Shown here: positions 34,010-42,613 of the stretch, in pieces
Layout: each line of letters begins with the position of its first letter
Position numbering within the stretch: position 1 is the first letter of the stretch
DNA from: Acidobacteria bacterium RIFCSPLOWO2_02_FULL_65_29
Lineage (GTDB): Bacteria; Acidobacteriota; Vicinamibacteria; Vicinamibacterales; CAVVIG01
Assembly (NCBI GenBank): GCA_001767435.1
Contig: MEKT01000173.1
Span: 7,748-55,785 of the forward strand
Direction: 5' to 3'
DNA length: 48,038 nt
The notes under the pieces: generated by a model
Told to the model about the DNA's origin: nothing
What the model saw: only the letters and a program-made list of their open reading frames with translations
Databases searched by the model: none
Made by a program: the position numbers and the translations under genes

Positions 34010-35047
34010 ATGGCTGACCGACCCATCCGATATCGATATGCGGGCAAGGCAGCGCAGGGATTCCAGCGCTTCGCCGCGTCGAAGCCGCCCGAGTTCCTCA
34101 TCGGCCTCTATCGATCCATGTTGCGCATCAGGCGGATCGAAGAAGCGATCGAGCGGCGCTACCGCGAGGATCAGATGAAGACACCCATCCATCTGGTGAT
34201 TGGTCAGGAGGGGACGGCCGTCGGCTGCTGCGCTGCGCTTCGCCACGCCGATCTGCTCTATACGAGCCATCGCACACACGGCGGCTATCTGGCCAAGGGC
34301 GGCGACCTCAGGGCCATGCTCTGCGAGATGCACTGCCGGGTCAACGGATGCGTCGGATCTCGAGGCGGCTCGATGCACCTCGTCGACAAGCGCGTCGGCA
34401 TGGCCGGGACATCGGCGATCGTCGGCGGCGCCGTGCCAATCGCCACGGGCGCGGCACTGGCCGCGCAGATGAAGGGCGAAGATCGCGTGGTGGTGACGCT
34501 CATCGGCGACGCGACCACCGAAGAGGGCGTGACCTCCGAGAGCTTGAATTTCGCGGCGCTCAGAGGCCTACCGATCGTGTTCTTCTGCGAAAACAACTTC
34601 TACTCGGTGCAATCGCCGCTCGACGTTCGCCAGCCACCGAGGAGCATTCGCGCATGGGCGGAAAGCCACGGAATGGCCGCGTGCACCGTGGACGGCGTCA
34701 ACGTGCTCGCCGTGCGCGAGGCCACCAGCGCCGCTGTCGCCAGGGCCAGGGCCGGCGAAGGGCCGACCTTCATCGAGGCCGAGGTCTACCGCTTTCGGGC
34801 GCACGGCGGCGCCGGCGACGACAGTCACACCGGCTACCGCGCGGTGGCCGAGCGCGAGGCATGGGAGGCCGTCTGCCCGATCGCGATCTTCGGCGGCTAT
34901 CTCACGAGCGCCGGGCTGCTCGGGGACGCGGCCGTCGCCGAGATGGAAGGGCGCATCGCGGACGAGATCGACGAGGCGTTCGCGTTCGCGCTGGCCAGCC
35001 CGTACCCCACCGAGGCCGATCTCCTTCGCCACGTGTACGCCGAGTGA
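34010..35047 (+). CDS. TPP-dependent E1 alpha subunit (2-oxoacid dehydrogenase type), in a sugar operon
   Basis: 345 residues. RIRRIEEAI and the HRTHGGYLAKGGD region are standard for E1 alpha. The TPP/Mg motif reads LIGDATTEEG...VFFCENNFYSV, with GDA where most have GDG. The loop EVYRFRAHGGAGDDSHTGYR is unlike the phosphoserine loop of pyruvate dehydrogenase. It pairs with the beta subunit next door. No E2 (lipoyl) or E3 is near, which argues against a normal dehydrogenase complex. In this setting I infer a carboligase that decarboxylates pyruvate (or another 2-oxoacid) and adds the two-carbon unit to a ketosugar. The first ~15 residues are poorly conserved, so the start could shift. Shine-Dalgarno not clear. 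Confidence 0.85.
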   Translation: MADRPIRYRYAGKAAQGFQRFAASKPPEFLIGLYRSMLRIRRIEEAIERRYREDQMKTPIHLVIGQEGTAVGCCAALRHADLLYTSHRTHGGYLAKGGDLRAMLCEMHCRVNGCVGSRGGSMHLVDKRVGMAGTSAIVGGAVPIATGAALAAQMKGEDRVVVTLIGDATTEEGVTSESLNFAALRGLPIVFFCENNFYSVQSPLDVRQPPRSIRAWAESHGMAACTVDGVNVLAVREATSAAVARARAGEGPTFIEAEVYRFRAHGGAGDDSHTGYRAVAEREAWEAVCPIAIFGGYLTSAGLLGDAAVAEMEGRIADEIDEAFAFALASPYPTEADLLRHVYAE

Positions 35048-35053
35048 GAGGCC

Positions 35054-35059
35054 AGAGGA
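35054..35059 (+). promoter_or_regulatory. Shine-Dalgarno AGAGGA for the E1 beta gene
   Basis: AGAGGA is 6 nt before the ATG at 35066, in the 18-nt gap after the E1 alpha stop. Confidence 0.55.
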
Positions 35060-35065
35060 ACGCGA

Positions 35066-36103
35066 ATGCCGTGGGATGAGGGTCTCGTCAACTCGCTCGT
35101 GTACGACCGGCCCGATCCCGGCGAGGGCCGGGTCATGAGCTACGTCGGCGCCATCAACGAAGCGCTCACGATCGCGCTCGACAGCGACCCGTCGGTCCTC
35201 GTGCTCGGCCAGGGTGTGGACGATCCGTCCGCGATGTTCGGCACGACAAGGGGCCTGCAGGATCGATTCGGCCTGCGCCGCGTCTTCGACACGCCGCTGT
35301 CGGAAGAGGCGATGATGGGCGTGTCGGCCGGCGCCGCGATGAACGGCATGCGGCCCGTCTACATGCACAACCGCCCCGACTTCGTGCTGCTGGCCTTCAA
35401 CCAGCTCGTGACGCACGCGCCCAAGTTTCATTTCATGGACAATGGTCAGACGACGGTGCCGATGGTCGTGTGGGCGGCGATCGGCCGGGGCTGGGGGTCT
35501 GGTGCTCAGCACTCGCAGGCTATTCACGGCATGCTCCTCGGCGTGCCCGGGCTGAAGATCGTGATGCCAAGCACGCCGCACGACGCCAAGGGACTGCTCC
35601 TCGCGGCCATCATGGACAACAATCCGGTCTGCGTATTCGAGCATCGCTGGTTGATGAAGAAAGACGGCGTCGTGCCCGAAAGGCCCTATCGCGTGCCGAT
35701 CGGCAAGGGCATCTGCCGAAGGCGCGGGCGCGATCTCACGATCGTCGGCGCCTCGCACGCGATCGAGCTGGGCGCCCAGGCGGCGGCGCTCCTGGCATCC
35801 GAGGGCATCGAGGCTGAAGTGATCGATCTGCGGACGATCAAGCCGCTGGACGAATCGATCGTGCTCGAGTCGCTCCATCGCACCGGACGCCTTCTCGTCG
35901 TCGACACGGCATGGGCGACCGGCGGCGTGTGCGCGGAAGTCGGCTGCCTCGCGGCCGAGAAGGGCTTTCGCGACCTGAAGGCCCCGGTCGGCCGGGTTGG
36001 CCTGCCCGACGCGCCGGCGCCTGCCGGATTCACACTCGAACAGTTCTACTATCCCGACGCGCCCCGGATTGCCGAGGCGGCTCGCGGGCTGATGCGCGCC
36101 TAG
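35066..36103 (+). CDS. TPP-dependent E1 beta subunit, partner of the preceding gene
   Basis: 345 residues. The N-terminal pyrimidine-binding domain (SYVGAINEALTIALDSDPSVLVLGQGVDDPSAMFGTT, DTPLSEEAMMGVSAGAAMNGMRPVYM) has the glutamate of SEE that activates TPP. Mid-region: QTTVPMVVWAAIGRGWGSGAQHSQAIHGMLLGVPGLKIVMPSTPHDAKGLL. The C-terminal transketolase-like domain has LTIVGASHAIELG and VIDLRTIKPLDESIV. DNGQTTVPM replaces the MSGGQ.xVPmVfR wording usual in pyruvate dehydrogenase, in keeping with a different substrate. Translation follows its own AGAGGA; only 1 nt separates its stop from the ColD-like gene. Confidence 0.87.
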   Translation: MPWDEGLVNSLVYDRPDPGEGRVMSYVGAINEALTIALDSDPSVLVLGQGVDDPSAMFGTTRGLQDRFGLRRVFDTPLSEEAMMGVSAGAAMNGMRPVYMHNRPDFVLLAFNQLVTHAPKFHFMDNGQTTVPMVVWAAIGRGWGSGAQHSQAIHGMLLGVPGLKIVMPSTPHDAKGLLLAAIMDNNPVCVFEHRWLMKKDGVVPERPYRVPIGKGICRRRGRDLTIVGASHAIELGAQAAALLASEGIEAEVIDLRTIKPLDESIVLESLHRTGRLLVVDTAWATGGVCAEVGCLAAEKGFRDLKAPVGRVGLPDAPAPAGFTLEQFYYPDAPRIAEAARGLMRA

Positions 36104-36104
36104 C

Positions 36105-37301
36105 ATGGTCTACGACCTCGCAAGCCCGAGCTGGGGACAGGAAGAGCTGGACGCCATCGCGCGCACTCTTCGCGAGGGGCGCTTCACAATGGGCGACCAC
36201 GTGCGCGCGTTCGAGGACGCGTTCGCCGCCAAAATCGGCGTCCGGCACGCTGTCATGGTGAACTCAGGCTCATCGGCCAACCTCGTGGCGATTGCCGCGC
36301 TCTTCTACCTTCGCGAGCGACCGCTGCGTCGCGGCGACGAAGCCATCGTCCCGGCTATTTCCTGGGCCACCAGCTTTCATCCGCTCCAGCAGTACGGCTT
36401 GAAGCTGCGTTTTGTGGACGTGGATCTCGACACGCTCAACATGGACGTATCGCGGCTGGCCGACGCACTCACCCCGCGGACGCGCCTGGTCGTGGGCGTC
36501 AGCATCCTCGGTAATCCGGCTGCCGTCGACGTCATGCGGACCTTTGCCGACGCGAACGATCTCCATTTCCTCGAAGACAACTGCGAGTCGCTCGGCGCCA
36601 CGCTGAACGGCCGGTGGTGCGGCACCTTCGGACACGTCGGCACGTTCAGCACGTTCTACTCTCACCATTTGTCGACCATGGAGGGAGGGCTGCTGGTGAC
36701 CGACGACACCGAGATCGCGCACCTCGCGCGAGCGATCCGGAATCACGGCTGGGCGCGCGACCTGCCGGCCGACTCGCCGATCAACGCTCCGGCCAGCGAC
36801 GACTTCTTCGAGGCGTACCGATTTATCGTGCCGGGATACAACGTGCGGCCGCTCGAAATGTGCGGCGCGATTGGCGTCGAGCAGCTGAAGAAGCTCGACC
36901 GAATGCTCGAGATCCGGCGGGCCAACGCCAAGCATTTCGTCGGCCTGTTCGGAGGAGACCGGCGTTTCATCCTGCAGCGCGAGCACGGCGTCAGCTCGTG
37001 GTTTGGCTTCACAGTGATTCTCAATCCCGAGGCCAGTATCGACCGCGCACGGGCAATGGCCGCCATGCGCGACGCCGGCATTGGCTTCCGCATGATCACC
37101 GGCGGGTGCTTCCTGCGCCACGAGGCCGTGAAGTTCTTCGACTACGACACGGTCGGCGAGATCGTCAACGCGAACATCGCGCACGACAACGGCTTCTTCG
37201 TCGGGAACCATCCGCGCGATTTGTCGAAGGAAATGACGCGGCTGCGCGAAGTGCTCGACGCTGCCGCGGAAAAAAGGATTGGGAGGATTCATGCCCATTG
37301 A
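36105..37301 (+). CDS. colD: GDP-4-keto-6-deoxymannose 3-dehydratase-like (ColD family, PLP)
   Basis: 398 residues, DegT/DnrJ/EryC1 fold. The segments FTMGDHVRAFEDAFA, MVNSGSSANLVAIAALF, IVPAISWATSFHPLQQYGL, FLEDNCESLGATLNG, FIVPGYNVRPLEMCGAIGVEQLKKL, SSWFGF and FFVGNH recall E. coli ColD almost block by block (from memory). The catalytic site reads FYSHHLSTMEGG with His188 where aminotransferases have the PLP Lys, the hallmark of the 3-dehydratases ColD and RfbH/E1. It would remove the 3-OH of a GDP- (or CDP-) 4-keto-6-deoxyhexose to give a 4-keto-3,6-dideoxy sugar. A GDP-heptose analogue is possible given the HddA-like kinase. Confidence 0.85.
   Translation: MVYDLASPSWGQEELDAIARTLREGRFTMGDHVRAFEDAFAAKIGVRHAVMVNSGSSANLVAIAALFYLRERPLRRGDEAIVPAISWATSFHPLQQYGLKLRFVDVDLDTLNMDVSRLADALTPRTRLVVGVSILGNPAAVDVMRTFADANDLHFLEDNCESLGATLNGRWCGTFGHVGTFSTFYSHHLSTMEGGLLVTDDTEIAHLARAIRNHGWARDLPADSPINAPASDDFFEAYRFIVPGYNVRPLEMCGAIGVEQLKKLDRMLEIRRANAKHFVGLFGGDRRFILQREHGVSSWFGFTVILNPEASIDRARAMAAMRDAGIGFRMITGGCFLRHEAVKFFDYDTVGEIVNANIAHDNGFFVGNHPRDLSKEMTRLREVLDAAAEKRIGRIHAH
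37281..37286 (+). promoter_or_regulatory. Shine-Dalgarno GGGAGG setting the SDR start
   Basis: GGGAGG ends 4 nt before ATG 37291, inside the end of the ColD-like gene. An in-frame TTG at 37279 lies before the Shine-Dalgarno and is rejected. Confidence 0.65.
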
Positions 37302-38250
37302 ACAATCCTCCCGACCCCATATCCTCGTGACGGGTGGGGCGGGATACATTGGCTCGGTGCTGGTGCCCGCGCTCCTCGACCGGGACTTTACCGTCACCGT
37401 TGTCGACAACCTCATGTACGGTCAGGACAGCCTGGCCGCCGTCTGCTGGCGGAGGCAGTTTTCGCTCGTCCACGGCGACGTGCGATCGATGGACACGATG
37501 CGCCCGCTCCTGAAGAAGGCCGACGTCATCATCCCGCTGGCGGCGCTTGTGGGCGCGCCGCTCTGCGACCGGGACCCTCTGGCCGCGACCTCCACGAACC
37601 TGCAGGCGATTGCCGACATGGCGGGCGACATCGGCCGCGACCAGCGCGTGCTGCTGCCGGTGACCAACAGCGGCTACGGCGTGGGGGAAGCCGGCAAGTT
37701 CTGCACCGAGGAGACGCCGATCCGGCCCGTGTCGCGGTACGGCCGAGACAAGGTGGCAGCCGAGCGGGTGCTGCTCGATCGCCACCCGTCCTCGATCAGC
37801 TTCCGGCTCGCGACGGTCTTCGGCATGTCGCAACGGATGCGTCTCGATCTACTCGTCAACGACTTTACGTTCCGCGCGTGCCGGGACCGGTCGGTTGTGC
37901 TGTTCGAAAGCCACTTCAAGCGCAACTTCATTCACGTACGCGACGTCGTCCGCGTGTTCCTTCACGGCATCGATCTGTTCGACGCGATGAAGGGACAGGT
38001 GTACAACGTCGGTCTTTCAGACGCGAACCTGTCCAAGCTCGAGCTCTGCCAGCGGATTCAGCAGCACGTGCCCGGCTTCGTCGTTCACGAATCGAACATC
38101 GGTCACGACCCCGACAAGCGCGACTACATCGTCTCGAACGAGAAGATCGAGCGAACGGGATTTCTGCCGGCGTTCTCGCTGGACGACGGCATTCGCGAGT
38201 TGGTGGAGGGCTTCCCCATGCTCCGCCACTCGAAGTACTCCAACGCGTGA
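37291..38250 (+). CDS. Nucleotide-sugar SDR (epimerase/dehydratase/reductase)
   Basis: 319 residues, extended SDR. ILVTGGAGYIGSVLV is the cofactor loop (NAD(P)). Then VDNLMYG, HGDVRS, PLAALVGAPLCDRDP, TNSGYGVGE (catalytic Ser region), a SRYGRDK Tyr-Lys pair, FRLATVFGMSQRMRLDLLVNDFT and KRNFIHVRDV. The wording resembles the WbmH/GDP- or CDP-sugar reductase/epimerase group. In the operon it might reduce the side-chain ketone left by the E1 pair (as YerF does for yersiniose) or the ring ketone; sequence alone does not say. It overlaps the ColD-like gene by 11 nt and the next gene by 4 nt (GTGA). Confidence 0.85.
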   Translation: MPIEQSSRPHILVTGGAGYIGSVLVPALLDRDFTVTVVDNLMYGQDSLAAVCWRRQFSLVHGDVRSMDTMRPLLKKADVIIPLAALVGAPLCDRDPLAATSTNLQAIADMAGDIGRDQRVLLPVTNSGYGVGEAGKFCTEETPIRPVSRYGRDKVAAERVLLDRHPSSISFRLATVFGMSQRMRLDLLVNDFTFRACRDRSVVLFESHFKRNFIHVRDVVRVFLHGIDLFDAMKGQVYNVGLSDANLSKLELCQRIQQHVPGFVVHESNIGHDPDKRDYIVSNEKIERTGFLPAFSLDDGIRELVEGFPMLRHSKYSNA

Positions 38251-40028
38251 GCGACCGCGAATCGATGGAGGTCGACCCTCGCCCGGCCGCCGGACGACAC
38301 CGGGCGCTCTGGGTGCTGGCCGTCAGCGGATCCGTCGGATTCGCGATCGGGATCACCCGGTTCGCCACGTGGCAGGTCGCCGTGGAATCGGCGCAGGTCG
38401 TGGCGGGCCTCGTCACCTACCCTGCGGACCATCCCTTCTACATCTACCACATGAAACTGTGGACGGTGGCGCACCAGGTCTGCGCGCTGTTGCTGTGGGC
38501 CGGCGTGTCCGAGATCGCGCTGTCGAAGCTGGTGAGCGGGATGCTCGGCATGGTCAGCTTCCAGGCGCTCAGCCTCGTCCTGTTCGCGTTCAGCGAGGAC
38601 CTGCTGCTCGCGATTGGCGCGCCGCTCGTCATCCTCTACACGCAGGCGGCCATCCACGGCGCAAACTATCCCATCGCGCTCATGGGCACCGATCACACGT
38701 ACGGCGTCCTTGGCCTCTCCACGGCCGTCCTGGTTGTCGGGCTGCTTGGAGCGGGCTGCTATCGGCTCGGCGGGTTCCTGCTGGGTCTCGCGCCGGCCAT
38801 CCACCCCTCGATCGGCGGCTGGCTCGCCCTCGTCGTGGCCGTGTGCGTCCTCTGGGATTTCCGGCGGCTGCGGGCCGAGCTCCAGCCAGGCCTGCCGTGG
38901 TTCCTCGTGGGCTCGGCGGTGACCGCGCTCAGTCTCGCCGTGCTGCTGGTGATGGCGCGCGACGTGCCTGGCATCGATCGAGCCGAGGCGTCAAAGTACG
39001 TGTCGGCCTTCGTCAACACCTGGGACGATCACCGGCGGCCCGCCAGTCTCATCAGCGTCGCGACCATTCTCAACGTGGACGCGCTGGTGCTGGCGCTGGT
39101 GTGGCTGCGGTGGTTCTCGGCCGACCTCTCGCGATCCGCGGTGTTCGCGCTCAGGATCGTCGTCGCGGCCGCCGCCTTGAGCCTGCCGCTGATCTTTGTG
39201 TCGTGGCTCCCGTCGAGCGCCGTGCCGACGCCGCTCTTGATGCTGATGCCGTCGCGATTCGTGAACTTCAACGTGCTGATGTTCGTGCCGCTCGTGCTTG
39301 GGCTGCTCGGGGCCTGCCGGGACAACGCGTGGGCAAAGACTGCGGCCGCGGGGTTTCTGTGCGCGCTGTTCACGAGCTACCGCAGCATGATCTGGGACGG
39401 GCGGCCCGCGGCCGGATGGCTGGAGCGGCAGATCCAGTTCAATCCGTGGCACGTGTTTGTCGCGGTCTCGATAGCGCTCGTGGCCGCGCGCGCCACGCCG
39501 CGGCTGCGGGACCTGCGGTGGCGGGCGGTGGCGCGGGCTGCTCGGGCTGTGGCGCTTGCGGTTGCGGCGGCGTGCGCGTTTTTCATCTGGTTCCTGCCGC
39601 CGATCTACGAGCTGCTCGACCGCACGAACAATCCGCTGTATGCGGCGGCCGCCGCCGAACGCGAAGGCCTGCTGGCCACCGGCGGCACGTTTCATCTCGT
39701 CCAGCTGTACACGAGGCGTCCAGTGCTCCTGGACGGCGGAGCGCTCGACGGGATCACCTACGCGCCGGCCGGCGGCCCGAAGACCGCGCGCATCCTTCGC
39801 GACGTGTACGGCATCGATTTCTTCGACCCGCCCGAGGAAGCCAGGCGCGTGTCGGGCATTCCGCACCGGGTCAACAAGCCGATCTGGGAACGCTATTCGC
39901 GTCTGAAATGGCAGGAGATCCGGCACGACTTCGGGGTCACGCAAGTCCTGACCCGCGCAGACTGGGTGCTCGATCTGCCGATCGAGGCCGAGGATCAGTT
40001 CTTGAAGCTCTATCGGATTCCGCGATGA
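38247..40028 (+). CDS. Polytopic membrane protein, GT-C-like, 593 aa
   Basis: The start is a GTG overlapping the SDR stop. About 12 hydrophobic helices run from residue 20 to about 445, followed by a soluble C-terminal part of about 140 residues (FHLVQLYTRRPVLLDGGALDGITYAP, IDFFDPPEEARRV...). An Asp pair (GTDHTYG) in a periplasm-facing loop and the many helices suggest a GT-C glycosyltransferase or an EpsG/Wzy-like glycan protein, but no family motif is certain. The soluble tail recalls the periplasmic domains of membrane proteins that bind sugar chains. Upstream gene coupled; the GT2 gene is 61 nt downstream. Confidence 0.6.
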   Translation: MSDRESMEVDPRPAAGRHRALWVLAVSGSVGFAIGITRFATWQVAVESAQVVAGLVTYPADHPFYIYHMKLWTVAHQVCALLLWAGVSEIALSKLVSGMLGMVSFQALSLVLFAFSEDLLLAIGAPLVILYTQAAIHGANYPIALMGTDHTYGVLGLSTAVLVVGLLGAGCYRLGGFLLGLAPAIHPSIGGWLALVVAVCVLWDFRRLRAELQPGLPWFLVGSAVTALSLAVLLVMARDVPGIDRAEASKYVSAFVNTWDDHRRPASLISVATILNVDALVLALVWLRWFSADLSRSAVFALRIVVAAAALSLPLIFVSWLPSSAVPTPLLMLMPSRFVNFNVLMFVPLVLGLLGACRDNAWAKTAAAGFLCALFTSYRSMIWDGRPAAGWLERQIQFNPWHVFVAVSIALVAARATPRLRDLRWRAVARAARAVALAVAAACAFFIWFLPPIYELLDRTNNPLYAAAAAEREGLLATGGTFHLVQLYTRRPVLLDGGALDGITYAPAGGPKTARILRDVYGIDFFDPPEEARRVSGIPHRVNKPIWERYSRLKWQEIRHDFGVTQVLTRADWVLDLPIEAEDQFLKLYRIPR

Positions 40029-40076
40029 GGCGCTCGTCGGCGCGAAGCTGACGCTCGGCCGCTCCGCGCACCGTGG

Positions 40077-40082
40077 CATACT
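40077..40082 (+). promoter_or_regulatory. Candidate internal -10 box CATACT
   Basis: CATACT ends 7 nt before the GTG start of the GT2 gene, in the one longer gap of the second half of the operon. It could give an internal leaderless transcript. Confidence 0.35.
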
Positions 40083-40089
40083 ACCGCCC

Positions 40090-41109
40090 GTGGCCACCGA
40101 CGTGCCGAAAGAGCGCCCAGGGCCCTCGCTGGTCTCGGTCGTGCTGTCGTTTCGGAACGAGGCCGAGAACATTCCGACGCTCATTCGTCGGCTCGACGCG
40201 ATGTGTGCCGGCGCGCGGGTTCCCTACGAGCTGCTGTTCATCAACGACGCCTCGACGGACGCCTCGCTTGCCATTCTGCTCGGCGAGCGCCAGCGCAATC
40301 CGCGCGTGAAGATTCTCACGTTGTCGCGGCGCTTCGGCGTCGCCGAAGGGGTGCTCGCGGGCATGGCGGCGGCCGCGGGAGACGCGGTCGTCTACATGGA
40401 CGCCGATCTGCAGGATCCGCCGGAAGTGGTGCCGGCCCTCATCGAGCGCTGGCGCGCCGGCGCCGACGTCGTACACACGGTGCGTACACGCCGGCACGGC
40501 GAGGCCGCCCTCAAAATGTGGGCCACGCGGCTGGCGTATCGCCTGATTCAAGCCGGATCGAGCATCGAGCTGCCAGTCGACGCCGGCGATTTCAAGCTGC
40601 TTTCCCGCCGCGCGGTCGATCATCTGCTGCGCCTGCGTGAAAGCGATCCGTACCTGCGCGGCCTGGTCGTGTGGCTGGGGTTCAACCAGGCGTTCGTGCC
40701 CTACGAGCGCGACGCCCGGCACGCCGGGAAGACGCATTTTCCGTTCTTCAGCCGGAACCCCTGGAAAACTTTTTTTCTTGGCGTCACGTCGTTTTCGTTC
40801 CTGCCCATCTATCTGTGCGCCGGGCTTGCCGGGACCGGGTTGCTCGCGGCGCTGGCGCTGATCGCCGCCGCGGCCGTCCAACTGGCCGGCGGCTCGAGCG
40901 CCGCGGGCCTGACGATCCTGGCGGGCTTCATCGCGTTTCTCTGGGCGACCACGATCGCCGCCATCGGGCTCGTCGGCCTCTACGTCATCCGCATCTACAA
41001 GGACGTGCGTGGACGTCCGCCCTACATCGTGCAGTCCGCGGTGGGCATCCCGGTTCCCTCCCCCACGCGGGAGCGGTCGAACGAGAGCGAGATCGAGGCC
41101 ATCCTCTGA
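40090..41109 (+). CDS. GT2 glycosyltransferase, DPM1/ArnC type (polyprenyl-phosphate sugar synthase-like)
   Basis: 339 residues from a GTG. The GT-A domain has SVVLSFRNEAENIPTLI, LLFINDASTDASL, the metal motif YMDADLQDPPEV, VHTVRTRRHGEAALKMW and DAGDFKLLSRRAVDHLLRL. Two C-terminal membrane helices (LPIYLCAGLAGTGLLAALAL, FIAFLWATTIAAIGLVGLYVI) end with RIYKDVRGRPPYIV, the standard tail of the GtrB/ArnC/DPM1 group. It would move a sugar from a nucleotide carrier to undecaprenyl phosphate on the inner face, providing the lipid-linked donor for a GT-C enzyme. Its TGA overlaps the next ATG (TGATG). Confidence 0.9.
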   Translation: MATDVPKERPGPSLVSVVLSFRNEAENIPTLIRRLDAMCAGARVPYELLFINDASTDASLAILLGERQRNPRVKILTLSRRFGVAEGVLAGMAAAAGDAVVYMDADLQDPPEVVPALIERWRAGADVVHTVRTRRHGEAALKMWATRLAYRLIQAGSSIELPVDAGDFKLLSRRAVDHLLRLRESDPYLRGLVVWLGFNQAFVPYERDARHAGKTHFPFFSRNPWKTFFLGVTSFSFLPIYLCAGLAGTGLLAALALIAAAAVQLAGGSSAAGLTILAGFIAFLWATTIAAIGLVGLYVIRIYKDVRGRPPYIVQSAVGIPVPSPTRERSNESEIEAIL

Positions 41110-42608
41110 TGATGGACCTCGTCCTCGTCAATCCCGGAAGCCGGGCACAGATCTTTCAGTCGCTTGGCGCGCGCTTGACGGCGGTCGAGAATCCCGTCTG
41201 GGCGGGACTCATCGCCACCTTCGCCCGCCGCAGGAATCTCGGCGTCGCAATCGTGGACGCCGAGGCGCTGGAATTGACGCCCGATCGCGCCGCCGACACC
41301 ATCGTCGCGCTCCACCCTCGCCTGGTGGCGGTCGTGGTGTACGGGCATCAGCCGTCGGCGTCCACGCAGAACATGACGGGCGCGTCGGCCATCGTCTCCG
41401 CGCTCAAGCGGCTGAGTCCGTCGACGAAGATCGTGATGGTCGGCGGACACGTGGCCGCGCTGCCAAGGCGCACGCTGCAAGAAGAAGCCTGCGACTTCGC
41501 GGCCAGCGACGAAGGCCTCGAGGCCGTGACAACGCTCGCCGAGGCGCTTTGTGCGACGGGCGATCCGGACCTCAGGCGCGTGCCCGGGCTCGTCTACCGC
41601 AAGGACGGAGGCGTGGTCTCGAACCCGGCGGCGCCGATCCTGAAGGATCTCGATCGCGACATGCCGGGGATCGCCTGGGACCTCCTGCCGATGCCGGCGT
41701 ATCGTGCGCACAACTGGCACTCGTTCGGGCACCTCGAGCGGCAGCCCTACGCGGCGATCTACACGACGCTCGGGTGCCCCTATCACTGCGCGTTCTGCTG
41801 CATCCAGGCGCCGTTCAAGAGCGGCGAGAAAATGCTCGGACTCAAGGACGAGGTGAACAGCTACCGGTTCTGGAGCCCGGCGCGCGTGCTTCAGGAAATC
41901 GACCTGCTCGTCGGCACCTACGGCGTCCGCAACATCAAGTTCGCCGACGAGATGTTCGTGCTGAACGAGCGTCACGTCATGGGCATTTGCGATCGGCTCA
42001 TCGAGCGGGGCTACGACCTGAACATCTGGGCCTACGCGCGCGTGGACACCGTGAGGAGCGGCATGCTCGACAAGCTGAAGCGCGCCGGCTTCAATTGGCT
42101 CGCGCTCGGCATCGAGGCCGCAGACGAGCGCGTGCTGACCGACGCCAACAAGCGGTACAAGGTGGACGAGGTCCACGACACGGTGCGCCGCATCCAGGAG
42201 GCCGGCATCAACGTGATCGGCAACTTCATCTTCGGTCTTCCGGAAGACACGGTCGACACGATGCGGGCCACGCTCGACCTGGCGCTCGATCTCAAGTGCG
42301 AGTTCGCGAACTTCTACTCGGCGATGGCGTATCCGGGATCGCCGCTCTACGACCAGGCGTTGAAGCTCGGCTGGCGTCTGCCCGACGCGTGGAGCGGCTA
42401 CTCGCAGCACTCGGTCGACACGCTGCCGCTGCCGACCCGACACGTGTCGGCGGCCGACGTCCTTCGCTTCCGCGATCAAGCATTCCACACCTATTTCACC
42501 GATTCGTCGTACCTCGAGATGGTTCGCCGGAAATTTGGAGACGATACCGTCTCGCACCTCCATGAGATGACGGCGCATCGGCTCGTGCGCGCGCACGCAC
42601 CCGCCTGA
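41109..42608 (+). CDS. B12-binding radical SAM protein
   Basis: 499 residues. The N-terminal part (about 1-160) is a cobalamin-binding fold (VLVNPGSRAQ..., IVMVGGHVAALP, CDFAASDEGLEAV). The radical SAM core has C223-x3-C227-x2-C230 in TTLGCPYHCAFCC, then FADEMFVLN, GIEAADERVL and NFIFGLPEDT. No classical DxHxxG is visible in the N-terminal part, so B12 would be base-off or weakly bound. Such enzymes methylate unreactive carbons or rearrange; here a sugar or the carrier lipid is the likely substrate. The ATG at 41109 overlaps the GT2 stop; a second ATG follows immediately. Confidence 0.85.
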   Translation: MMDLVLVNPGSRAQIFQSLGARLTAVENPVWAGLIATFARRRNLGVAIVDAEALELTPDRAADTIVALHPRLVAVVVYGHQPSASTQNMTGASAIVSALKRLSPSTKIVMVGGHVAALPRRTLQEEACDFAASDEGLEAVTTLAEALCATGDPDLRRVPGLVYRKDGGVVSNPAAPILKDLDRDMPGIAWDLLPMPAYRAHNWHSFGHLERQPYAAIYTTLGCPYHCAFCCIQAPFKSGEKMLGLKDEVNSYRFWSPARVLQEIDLLVGTYGVRNIKFADEMFVLNERHVMGICDRLIERGYDLNIWAYARVDTVRSGMLDKLKRAGFNWLALGIEAADERVLTDANKRYKVDEVHDTVRRIQEAGINVIGNFIFGLPEDTVDTMRATLDLALDLKCEFANFYSAMAYPGSPLYDQALKLGWRLPDAWSGYSQHSVDTLPLPTRHVSAADVLRFRDQAFHTYFTDSSYLEMVRRKFGDDTVSHLHEMTAHRLVRAHAPA

Positions 42609-42613
42609 TCGAC

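Noticed and set aside
34010-36103. Reading the E1 pair as a complete pyruvate dehydrogenase operon
   Set aside because: No lipoyl E2 or E3 gene follows; the neighbours are nucleotide-sugar enzymes.
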